Assembly (NCBI GenBank): GCA_938010565.1 | Contig: CALLUQ010000203.1 | Span: 1 to 38,618, forward strand | Length of the DNA stretch: 38,618 bases | Source: an uncultured Flavobacteriales bacterium | GTDB taxonomy: Bacteria; Bacteroidota; Bacteroidia; Flavobacteriales_D; CALLUQ01 | Direction of reading: 5' to 3' | Shown: positions 1 to 8,443 of the stretch, piece after piece | How positions within the stretch are numbered: the first letter of the stretch is position 1 | Layout of the letters: every line of letters starts with the position of its first letter | The notes under the pieces: model-generated | Databases searched by the model: none | What the model was told of the DNA's origin: nothing | The model's input: the letters and a program-made list of their open reading frames with translations, nothing else | Program-made: the position numbers and the translations under genes

Positions 1-2
1 TA

Positions 3-68
3 TTGTTCATCATCGACAAATACGCCGAAGCCACCCATTTATTGGATGAAATGACCATCATCCGTTAA
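3..68 (+). CDS. C-terminal fragment of an unidentified protein (truncated by window edge)
   Basis: An open frame enters from the left edge and stops with TAA at 66-68, giving about 21 residues that end in DEMTIIR. A terminator hairpin follows within about 30 bases, which supports this being the true 3' end of a plus-strand gene. The fragment is too short to assign to a family. Confidence 0.5.
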   Translation: MFIIDKYAEATHLLDEMTIIR

Positions 69-93
69 AACATTTATATAACATATATATCAT

Positions 94-130
94 AAAAATC
101 CCGTCGCCAAAGAAGGAGGCGGGATTTTTA
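94..130 (+). terminator. Rho-independent terminator after the left-edge gene
   Basis: An inverted repeat AAAATCCCG...CGGGATTTT has inner arms TCGCC/GGAGG with one mismatch and a short AAAGAA loop. A T-run follows on the plus strand. Flanking A and T runs could also let it work for minus-strand transcripts. Confidence 0.75.
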
Positions 131-186
131 TATACCCTGAAAATCCGATAGAGTGCATCGGAATACAAAAGGCAAAACCGCCGACC

Positions 187-298
187 AGCTCCTGACTTCG
201 TCGATTTAAACCCATTTTAGCATGAAAATCAGATGAATACAGCTTCCGCTAGGCACTACGCCTATTTTTCTACAATTTAATCTGGCTAATGGATTTAT
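187..298. mobile_element. Terminal non-coding end of the decayed IS element
   Basis: This stretch lies outside the stop codon of the transposase remnant. It resembles 36037-36150, sharing CTCCTGACTT.GTCG.TTAAA near its outer edge and GTAGGCACTACG-like sequence (AGGCACTACG..TATTTTTCTA) closer to the gene. Conservation of non-coding sequence between two loci is expected for an IS terminus. The precise boundary and the inverted-repeat partner cannot be fixed here. Confidence 0.55.
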
Positions 299-880
299 TT
301 ATTTGACCTGGAAGGGTACGTCAGAGAGCTTGCGCCCCATGATCTGGTATATTTTGTTGGCCAGCATTGTTTTTTTGGATGGTATGGCGTAGGAATTTCC
401 GTTATCAATATGTTTTAAGGTGCTGATTTGTTGATGCACGAGTTCATTCCTGATCACTTCCGCCGAATATCTTTTGAGCTGTAGTTCTACCCTGTATTGT
501 AATTGCCTTATGCAGCATAGTGCCATGAAGCAGATGGCCAGATGAGCCTTTATTCTTTTGGGGGTCTAATGGTAAATGGGCCTAACTTTGGTTAAACTTC
601 ATGTCTTTGGAGTATCCCTTGGCTTTTAACTCTTCTTCTACGGATTCAAAATACAGGGTCGTACAATCTAAAGCAAGACATCGATGGGGTAAGGAGACAC
701 CCCTTGTACACTTTGGTAAGCCAAGTGTTGCACCTTTTCAATAACCGGATCATCCAGATGATCCATCACTCTATTAAACGGCCGATAAATTGATCTTAAT
801 TCCAAAATCACGTTCCGGGTCCGCTACATTTTCTCGTTTACTTGAAGGGTTGGCTATACGTGCCATCACGATACCCTTTA
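299..880 (-). pseudogene. Decayed IS4/IS1634-like DDE transposase
   Basis: Read on the minus strand, conserved transposase segments survive in different frames. MARIANPSSKRE lies near 831-880, TTLYFESVEEELKAKG followed by YSKDMKFNQ near 600-665, and RIKAHLAICFMAL near 520-555. The last runs into the intact C-terminal 75 residues ending SDVPFQVK at 299. Stops and frameshifts separate the pieces. The stretch expected between the YSKD and RIKAH motifs is almost absent, so part of the catalytic core has been deleted. The order and motifs fit IS4/IS1634-type transposases; the exact family is inferred from memory of these motifs. A second, shorter remnant with the same C-terminus lies at 36037-36223. 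Confidence 0.75.
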
Positions 881-956
881 ACACCTTGGTACTTTTTTGA
901 AAAAGAAAGGCGGCTCCGATCAGAAGCCGCCTTTGAATTTTTCGAAAGGGATGGGT

Positions 957-2636
<1,680 letters not shown>

Positions 2637-2912
2637 TTAGTTGAGGGTGGCGTAGATGTCAGACTCCTTCATGATGAGGAGGTTGCTGCTTTCTACAGTG
2701 AGTTCGGTTCCCGAATATTTCCCGTACAAAACAACATCTCCAACTTTTACATTCATGGGTTCTTCAGGCTTGCCTGGTCCAACGGCTACAACCGTTCCGC
2801 GTGCAGGCTTTTCTTTAGCAGTGTCAGGAATAATAATTCCTCCGGCAGTGGTTTGTTCAGCTGAGGCCGGTTCTACAAGAACCCGGTCGCCGAGTGGAGT
2901 AACATTCATCAC
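2637..2912 (-). CDS. groS: 10 kDa co-chaperonin GroES
   Basis: GroES is the heptameric lid of the GroEL chamber. The 91-residue product has the family's usual length. It shows the N-terminal [11 protein letters not shown] strand, a mobile-loop region rich in T/A/G ([18 protein letters not shown], which matches the family signature), and the C-terminal strand [13 protein letters not shown]. It is the first gene of the groESL operon and starts about 56 bases downstream of the start site predicted from the sigma-54-like element at 2980-2995. Confidence 0.99.
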   Translation of the reverse strand: MMNVTPLGDRVLVEPASAEQTTAGGIIIPDTAKEKPARGTVVAVGPGKPEEPMNVKVGDVVLYGKYSGTELTVESSNLLIMKESDIYATLN

Positions 2913-2949
2913 TCAATCATTTTAATGGTTTAACAATCCTTGGTTTAAA

Positions 2950-2965
2950 CTGTTGCGTTCAACAG
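2950..2965 (-). promoter_or_regulatory. Perfect inverted repeat in the groES leader
   Basis: CTGTTG-CGTT-CAACAG is a perfect six-base-pair palindrome. It lies just downstream of the start site expected from the sigma-54-like element. It could be an mRNA hairpin at the 5' end of the groESL transcript or an operator. It is not a recognisable CIRCE element, which has 9-bp arms and a 9-bp spacer. Confidence 0.4.
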
Positions 2966-2979
2966 TCGTTTTGCCTTAC

Positions 2980-2995
2980 GCACAATCTGTGCCAA
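2980..2995 (-). promoter_or_regulatory. Candidate sigma-54 (-24/-12) promoter of groESL
   Basis: The minus strand reads TTGGCACAGATTGTGC. This matches the RpoN consensus YTGGCACGRNNNTTGC closely, with the invariant GG and GC exactly ten bases apart. The GC at -12 puts transcription start near 2968, about 56 bases upstream of groES. No Bacteroidota-type TAnnTTTG box is visible between here and the start codon. This is a match to consensus only. A gene for a sigma-54 activator lies nearby (5415-6683), but a link between the two is an inference. Confidence 0.5.
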
Positions 2996-2999
2996 ATGA

Positions 3000-3027
3000 A
3001 CATTTTGACGGGATGGCGCAAAAATGT
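3000..3027. repeat. Inverted repeat upstream of the groES promoter
   Basis: ACATTTT (3000-3006) and AAAATGT (3021-3027) form a perfect 7-bp inverted repeat around a 14-base GC-rich spacer. It lies immediately upstream of the -24 element. CATTTTG recurs at about 3064 and 3072. It may be a regulator-binding site, though it is closer to the promoter than most sigma-54 enhancers. The rest of 3030-3408 shows no supportable gene. Confidence 0.3.
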
Positions 3028-3410
3028 CAGCCAAGAGCTTCCGGACTGACAGATCACGAGTGACATTTTGGCATTTTGATCGATAAACCCGAACCCTTAT
3101 AGCACAATGCACGTTTCCGGCTTTTCAAGGCACGAGGCGTTGTCAACCTTTGTTTTTCTTCAGCGTTTTTCGGCTGATAGCGTTTACACCAAGCACTGTT
3201 TTTAACGCTTCCGCCGGTACTCGTATCGTTCCTTTTTTTGTCGGACAATAAGAATTCCGCTTTACATTACCCGCCGGAGTGCGACTGGTTCGTCAAAGAT
3301 CCGGCAACCGGCCAAAATGTTAACCGTATTCAGAGGTAGCAGATATAACAGAACGGAAGCAGACACCCGACCTTTCGACCTTTGATCCTGCCCACGCCGA
3401 AAGTAAAGCA

Positions 3411-3438
3411 TTAAAAAACCCCGGCATTAACCGGGGTT
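3411..3438 (-). terminator. Rho-independent terminator of the miaB-secG operon
   Basis: AACCCCGG-CATTAA-CCGGGGTT is a perfect 8-bp stem. On the minus strand it is followed by a run of six T residues. It lies about 50 bases past the secG stop codon and closes the long minus-strand operon. Confidence 0.9.
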
Positions 3439-3485
3439 GTATATCGAATACATCGAAAAAATAAATTCAACAAATACCGTATGAT

Positions 3486-3881
3486 TTATTGCGGATTGTT
3501 TTCAGATGGAGTTGATGGGTTCCCAGCCGGAGCAGATCCGCTGCCCTGAGAATTAAAGTTAGGGTCAGCATTTACACCACCGGGAACACTTTGGCGTTTT
3601 TTCATCAATTCCTGAGCACTGTTGTCAATTGGCCCTATGCTGGTTGCCGTTGTGCCGGAGAAAAAAATGGTAGAACCCAAACTAACCACTACCAAAGCAA
3701 TGGCAAGCGTCCAAGTGGCTTTTTCCAAAAAATCACCTGTTTTACGCACACCACCGATCTGGTTGGCAGATGAAAAACCGGAGGCAAGTCCTCCTCCTTT
3801 TGGGTTTTGCACCATTACAATAAGGATCAGTAAAATACTGGCGATCGTTAAAAGGGCAATAATTAATCCTGTCATGATCAA
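3486..3881 (-). CDS. secG: Preprotein translocase subunit SecG
   Basis: SecG is the small inner-membrane subunit of the SecYEG channel and aids SecA-driven export. The product has two hydrophobic helices, about residues 4-23 and 57-75. Between them is the conserved cytoplasmic loop VQNPKGGGLASGFSSANQIGGVRKT, whose NPKGGGLA part is diagnostic. The 131 residues include a C-terminal tail of about 45 residues rich in N, G, S and P, as often seen in Bacteroidota. It is the last gene of the miaB operon, 5 bases after the TPR-like gene, and is followed by a terminator. Confidence 0.95.
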   Translation of the reverse strand: MIMTGLIIALLTIASILLILIVMVQNPKGGGLASGFSSANQIGGVRKTGDFLEKATWTLAIALVVVSLGSTIFFSGTTATSIGPIDNSAQELMKKRQSVPGGVNADPNFNSQGSGSAPAGNPSTPSENNPQ

Positions 3882-3886
3882 GGTTT

Positions 3887-4885
3887 TTAGGTGTTTATGC
3901 TTTTACGCACCTGCTCAATAAGGTTCGCAAAGTAAATGCTTTTTTCGGGATATTTCAAACCGAGCGCTTCATACACCCGAATGGCTTTGCTGTAACGGCC
4001 TTGTTTTATATAAACTTTGGCCAACGTTTCCGTAACAAAAGATTCATCATCAACAAGCCCCAGGCGGGTCATATTTACCGGGTTAAAGAAAGCCGCCTTT
4101 TTGGGAACAATACGAGGTTCCTCCCGAATAAATTTTTCAATCAATTGTATCGGCTCGGGAGTGGATTCGGCGGGCTCTTCCGCTTCGGTTTCCTTCCGGT
4201 CTTCGAGTGCTTCTTCTTCAGGCGCGTTGGTGGTTTTTCGCACCGTATTTTCATCTTCATTGACATTGGCCCTCAACCATTGCATAAACGATTTTGGCCG
4301 ATGGGGCTCCATGGATCCCGGAGCAGATCCGGCTGCATCGGTTTTAGCTACTATGGTTGTCTCATTTTGTATTTCTGGCAATGTTTTCGCTTCCATCGTT
4401 TCTTCCGGAAGCATTGCTTCTTCTTCCTGAGGTACACCAAGCCCGGAGTTGGCATCTGTAGACTCACCTGCCTCGATGGAAATGGAAGCATGAATGGCTT
4501 CCTGAAGAATTTGTTCCTCCAACTCAGCAATCCGCGGGCTGACGGTTGTATTTTCCTGCCCGGTAGTTGGAGATGCCTCTGCCAACGTTTCTTCCGATAA
4601 ACCCTCTTCCGCAGTACCGATCGCCTCAGTAGCTTTGATCCTTGCATGGAGTTCAGGCTGCATGATCAACTGATACAAAACTCTGCGGTCACCACTATGC
4701 AAAGCCGTTTTTTTCAACTGGTTGTGAAAACGCACATCGTTGTTCCGGTGCAGGCCTTTGGCCAGCAAAATATGCAAAGAGGAAGCATACGGGTATTGTA
4801 CCGATAAAGCGTGTAATTCTTCCAGATCGGTTCCGGAAATCATACCGGGATCGTTAAGCAGCGTTGAAATGTGGTGGGTATCCAT
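3887..4885 (-). CDS. TPR-like protein with acidic linker, function unknown
   Basis: The 332-residue product has three visible parts. The N-terminal 90 residues are a helical domain (EELHALSVQYPYASSLHILLAKGLH). A long low-complexity Glu/Thr/Ala-rich linker covers about residues 90-255. The C-terminal segment reads like a tetratricopeptide unit (LAKVYIKQGRYSKAIRVYEAL, then YPEKSIYFANLIEQVRK). There is no signal peptide, so it is probably cytoplasmic. Its start codon overlaps the lptE stop by one base (TAATG), which implies translational coupling, and secG follows 5 bases later. The position between lptE and secG suggests an envelope-export role, but that is inference. Confidence 0.85.
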   Translation of the reverse strand: MDTHHISTLLNDPGMISGTDLEELHALSVQYPYASSLHILLAKGLHRNNDVRFHNQLKKTALHSGDRRVLYQLIMQPELHARIKATEAIGTAEEGLSEETLAEASPTTGQENTTVSPRIAELEEQILQEAIHASISIEAGESTDANSGLGVPQEEEAMLPEETMEAKTLPEIQNETTIVAKTDAAGSAPGSMEPHRPKSFMQWLRANVNEDENTVRKTTNAPEEEALEDRKETEAEEPAESTPEPIQLIEKFIREEPRIVPKKAAFFNPVNMTRLGLVDDESFVTETLAKVYIKQGRYSKAIRVYEALGLKYPEKSIYFANLIEQVRKSINT

Positions 4886-5415
4886 TACCAGTTACCTAAA
4901 GAACGGTTAAAGATATCTTGTGCCAACTGATCGTTGATCTCCTCGATCAAGGTCTCCTCCACATTGCTTAATTCCTGGCTACTGTCAAAATCGGCAAAAC
5001 GGGAAAAAGTTTGTTCAAAATCAGCATTGGCTGCGATCTTGTTCGTGCATTTTACTTTTACGGTGATGGTCAGGCGGTTGTTCGCCGCTTGTTCGGTACT
5101 GGTTATGGCGACCGGTTTTATCGAGTAACCGGTAATGCTGCCTTCGAGTTTCAGTTCTCCTTTTTTATCCACCAACCGCATGCGGCTTTGCCGTTGAAAA
5201 ACATCGCGCACCTTTTCGGTAAAAGACTGGCTCAGTGTTGGAGGAGCCAACGAACTTACATTTTGGAATTGCTCTACGGTGAAAGGTTTTCCGATATAAT
5301 CGGTATTGGAGGCAGGGTTAAAACCATATGTGATTTTACAACCGACCTGAAGCACAGGAACAGAGATGACCAGAAGGAATAAAAAGCCGTTGCGCTGTAA
5401 CCAATTCATAGGCAT
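4885..5415 (-). CDS. lptE: LptE-family LPS-assembly lipoprotein
   Basis: LptE plugs the LptD barrel and helps insert LPS into the outer leaflet. The 176-residue product starts with a hydrophobic signal peptide and a lipobox-like VLQVGC with the lipidated Cys at residue 26; Gln at -3 is atypical. The mature part (CKITYGFNPASNTDYIGK, then IEEINDQLAQDIFNRSLGNW) matches the Bacteroidota LptE pattern of an Ig-like sandwich ending in a helix. The start overlaps the stop of the upstream activator gene as TAATG. A second ATG two codons later could also serve. No lptD is in the window. Confidence 0.85.
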   Translation of the reverse strand: MPMNWLQRNGFLFLLVISVPVLQVGCKITYGFNPASNTDYIGKPFTVEQFQNVSSLAPPTLSQSFTEKVRDVFQRQSRMRLVDKKGELKLEGSITGYSIKPVAITSTEQAANNRLTITVKVKCTNKIAANADFEQTFSRFADFDSSQELSNVEETLIEEINDQLAQDIFNRSLGNW

Positions 5416-6683
5416 TATTTGATGTCGTATTCCCTTATTTTGCGATACAACGTACGCTCTGAAATTCCAAGCTCTTTTGCAGCCGGTTTGCGCTTGCCGC
5501 GATGTTTTTTTAGTGCTTTTCGTATCAATTCAACCTCCCGGTCTTCCAACGAAAGCGATTCTTCCACCTCTTCGTGTTCCATAAACCCATTGTCGTTGGG
5601 TGCAAACGCCGGAACCGGAGTGGGCAGGGTGGTGCCTGTAAATGAAACCGGTGTTGCTTCCCGGATCTCCTGGGAGTTTTCTCCGGAAGTAATTTCCATA
5701 TCGTTGTATATCCGCCGGGCGGTATCGGCGTTGTCGCCCTGAAGGTCCACATTTCCATTGCTTTGGAGGAGTTCCAGTACCAGCCCTTTCAGATCCGTCA
5801 TGTCTTTTTTCATATCAAAAAGAACCTTGTACAGGATTTCACGCTCGGAAACTTCCTTAGCACTATTTTTGCCCTCTGCAAGAACGGGTAACCTGGTAGC
5901 GTTACTATCGGGCAGATATTTTATCAGGATCTCCGCATCAATATCGCGTTCACTTTCAATCACGGCGATTTGTTCCGCAATATTTTTGAGCTGACGGATG
6001 TTTCCGGGCCAGTTGTACCGGGTCAACAGTTCAACGGCATCCGGTTTTAACCGCACCGTAGGCATTCGGTATTTTTCAGCATGAGAGGCTGCAAATTTCC
6101 GAAATAGCAAATGTATGTCGTCTTTTCGCTCTCTGAGGGGAGGAATATAAATGGGAACGGTATTTAAACGGTAATACAGATCTTCTCTGAACCTGCCATT
6201 GCGAATGGCCTCAGGGATGTTGACATTCGTAGCTGCGATGATGCGGACATCGGTTTTCTGTACTTTGGCAGATCCCACTTTGATATATTCGCCGGTTTCC
6301 AATACGCGCAACAGCCGCACCTGAGACTGAAGGGGTAACTCTCCGGTTTCATCGAGAAAAATAGTACCTCCGTTGGCCACCTCAAAATAGCCTTTGCGGT
6401 TATCCGTTGCTCCGGTAAATGCCCCTTTTTCATGGCCAAAAAGTTCCGAGTCGATGGTTCCTTCAGGAATGGCACCACAGTTCACAGCAATATAAGACCC
6501 ATGTTTTCGGGAACTCAGCTGATGAATAATTTGAGGGATTACTTCTTTGCCCGTTCCGCTTTCGCCGGAAATCAAAACCGACAGATCGGTTGGAGCTACC
6601 TGGGTACAGATATCAATAGCACGATCCAGAAGCAGGGAATTACCGATGATGCCAAAGCGTTGCTTTATTTGTTGTATATCCAT
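5415..6683 (-). CDS. Sigma-54-dependent AAA+ transcriptional activator, no receiver domain
   Basis: This enhancer-binding protein would remodel RNA polymerase carrying sigma-54 (RpoN) by ATP hydrolysis. Walker A is GESGTGKE at residues 40-47, the sigma-54-contacting loop GAFTGA is at 87-92, and Walker B is GGTIFLDETGEL at about 105-116. The AAA+ core is followed by a linker of about 130 residues and a C-terminal Fis-type helix-turn-helix (RKPAAKELGISERTLYRKIREYD). The protein starts almost directly at the AAA+ domain, so the usual N-terminal receiver or sensor domain is missing. How it is controlled is therefore unclear; the long linker may be the regulatory part. It sits 19 bases after miaB and overlaps lptE by TAATG. 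Confidence 0.95.
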   Translation of the reverse strand: MDIQQIKQRFGIIGNSLLLDRAIDICTQVAPTDLSVLISGESGTGKEVIPQIIHQLSSRKHGSYIAVNCGAIPEGTIDSELFGHEKGAFTGATDNRKGYFEVANGGTIFLDETGELPLQSQVRLLRVLETGEYIKVGSAKVQKTDVRIIAATNVNIPEAIRNGRFREDLYYRLNTVPIYIPPLRERKDDIHLLFRKFAASHAEKYRMPTVRLKPDAVELLTRYNWPGNIRQLKNIAEQIAVIESERDIDAEILIKYLPDSNATRLPVLAEGKNSAKEVSEREILYKVLFDMKKDMTDLKGLVLELLQSNGNVDLQGDNADTARRIYNDMEITSGENSQEIREATPVSFTGTTLPTPVPAFAPNDNGFMEHEEVEESLSLEDREVELIRKALKKHRGKRKPAAKELGISERTLYRKIREYDIK

Positions 6684-6702
6684 GAGGGGGTTAGGTTGTC
6701 AT

Positions 6703-8127
6703 CTAAACGACATGTCCGATCAGGGTTGCAGCGGTACAGTCGGTTACCATAATGTTTACATAATCACCGGGTTTATGGTTTTCTTTAGGGAATACGATCA
6801 TGGCGTTTTCCGTATTCCGGCCCCGGAGCTTTTCCTCTGAGCGTTTGGAATACCCTTCTACCAATACCCGATGTACTTTGCCGGCCATATTTTGATTTGA
6901 GGCAAGCGAATGTTCGCCTTGCAAGGCAATAATTTCTTGCAGACGGGCGCTTTTTAAGGCTTCGGGCACATCGTCTTTATATTTGCGTTCGGCCAGAGTT
7001 TTTGGGCGTTCGGAGTATTTGAACATGTAGGCATGGTTGTATTTTACTTCCTTCATCAGGCTGATCGTTGCCGCATGTTCTTCATCGCTTTCGCCACAAA
7101 AACCCGTAATGATGTCCGTAGAAATGGCACAACTCGGAATAATGCGGCGGATGGCTTTGATGCGATTGAGATACCATTCGCGGGTATAACCTCGGTTCAT
7201 TTTTTTCAGCACATCGGAATGACCGCTCTGAACCGGAAGGTGGATGTAATTGCAAATGTTGTCGTATTGGGCCATCACGTACAGCACATCATCGGTCATA
7301 TCCTTGGGATGGGAAGTGGAAAAGCGGATCCGTAGATCAGGGTTCACCTGTGCAACCATTTCCATCAGCTGAGCAAAGTTAACGGTAGGTTTATCCGGAT
7401 CTTTTATTTCACCTTTATTGCTCATGTTCCAGCGATAAGAATCGACATTCTGCCCCAGCAAAGTGACTTCCCGATATCCCTGATCAAACAGAAACCGGGC
7501 TTCGTGAACGATCGTTTCCGGATCGCGGCTACGTTCTCTCCCACGGGTAAAAGGAACCACGCAAAAGGAGCACATATTATCGCATCCGCGTGTAATTGAA
7601 ATGAAACCCGTAATGCCATTCCCGCTTAAGCGAACCGGATTGATATCGGCATAGGTCTCTTCGCGGGAAAGGAGGACGTTCACAGCTTTCTGGCCGCCTT
7701 CCACATGATGGATTAACTTGGGCAGATCCCGGTAAGCATCCGGCCCCACTACAATATCGACCAGTTTTTCTTCCTCTAGTAGCTTGGCTTTCAGGCGCTC
7801 AGCCATACAGCCCAGCAAACCGATCATCAGTTGAGGCTTGTGCTTTTTCCGGATGTTGAAACCAACGAGCCGTTTGCGCACGGTTTGTTCCGCTTTGTCC
7901 CGGATGCTACATGTATTGAGCAATATCAGATCTGCTTCCTCTACATTGCGGGTAGTGACAAAGCCTTCTTTGGTTAAAATGGAAGCAACGATCTCACTGT
8001 CGGAGAAATTCATCTGGCAACCATAGCTTTCCAAATACAATTTGCGGCGATTGCCGGTGCTTTTGCTCTTGGCCATCACAACTTCTCCTTGTCGTGCTTC
8101 ATCCATTAATTTTTCTTCTGTATACAT
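6703..8127 (-). CDS. miaB: tRNA-2-methylthio-N6-dimethylallyladenosine synthase MiaB
   Basis: MiaB is a radical-SAM methylthiotransferase that adds the 2-methylthio group to i6A37 in tRNAs reading UNN codons. The N-terminal domain carries the three auxiliary-cluster cysteines at 37 (SYGCQMN), 73 (LNTCSIRD) and 107 (LLGCMAE). The radical-SAM CxxxCxxC is at 182, 186 and 189 ([10 protein letters not shown]). The last 65 residues are a TRAM-like RNA-binding domain ([21 protein letters not shown]). The length of 474 is typical. It leads a five-gene minus-strand operon and has a good Bacteroidota promoter just upstream. Confidence 0.98.
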   Translation of the reverse strand: MYTEEKLMDEARQGEVVMAKSKSTGNRRKLYLESYGCQMNFSDSEIVASILTKEGFVTTRNVEEADLILLNTCSIRDKAEQTVRKRLVGFNIRKKHKPQLMIGLLGCMAERLKAKLLEEEKLVDIVVGPDAYRDLPKLIHHVEGGQKAVNVLLSREETYADINPVRLSGNGITGFISITRGCDNMCSFCVVPFTRGRERSRDPETIVHEARFLFDQGYREVTLLGQNVDSYRWNMSNKGEIKDPDKPTVNFAQLMEMVAQVNPDLRIRFSTSHPKDMTDDVLYVMAQYDNICNYIHLPVQSGHSDVLKKMNRGYTREWYLNRIKAIRRIIPSCAISTDIITGFCGESDEEHAATISLMKEVKYNHAYMFKYSERPKTLAERKYKDDVPEALKSARLQEIIALQGEHSLASNQNMAGKVHRVLVEGYSKRSEEKLRGRNTENAMIVFPKENHKPGDYVNIMVTDCTAATLIGHVV

Positions 8128-8153
8128 CGCGATATAGCGTCGTTAAAGGAATG

Positions 8154-8186
8154 CAAAGGTATAAAATTCTCATAGAATCTGACAAA
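8154..8186 (-). promoter_or_regulatory. Bacteroidota-type promoter of the miaB operon
   Basis: The minus strand has TTTG (8186-8183) and, 21 bases on, TACCTTTG (8161-8154), matching the -33 TTTG and -7 TAnnTTTG boxes of the Bacteroidota primary sigma factor. Transcription would start near 8150, giving a leader of about 20 bases before the miaB ATG at 8127. Confidence 0.7.
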
Positions 8187-8189
8187 GTG

Positions 8190-8443
8190 ACAGTTACCGG
8201 GTGGCGTTTTTATCCGGTAGTCCTTTCTTACCAAAAACGCATTGCCCTTGTTGAAAACGACACACATCACTGTTTTCTCTGTCGCCTTCGGTTTGATCCT
8301 TTCTTTTTTTAACCTTTAGGTTAAGAAGCATGTGGACAAAAAAGATTTGGCATTAAAAAGGATGTTTGTTTTTATTTGTACAAAATTTCAGAGAGGCTTA
8401 TATCCTTATGATGTAAGTTACTTTTTGCAAGAAAAAAACTGTT
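8190..8443. other. Divergent intergenic region miaB/topA
   Basis: This gap holds the upstream side of the miaB promoter and the topA leader. A palindrome TTAACC-TTTA-GGTTAA (8309-8324) lies next to a T-run; it lacks a T-run after the stem on either strand, so it looks more like an operator than a terminator. For topA only an imperfect -7 box, TACTTTTTG with one extra T, is seen at about 8420. No small gene is supported. Confidence 0.4.

Noticed and set aside
3004-3025. A second sigma-54-like match (TTGGC...TTTTTGC, minus strand) upstream of groES near 3017-3033
   Set aside because: The GG to GC spacing is 11 rather than 10 bases, which abolishes RpoN recognition.
3054-3248. 64-codon minus-strand frame, Lys/Arg-rich, in the groES upstream region
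   Set aside because: It starts at TTG, has no recognisable domain, and overlaps the region with regulatory repeats upstream of groES. It looks like a chance frame.
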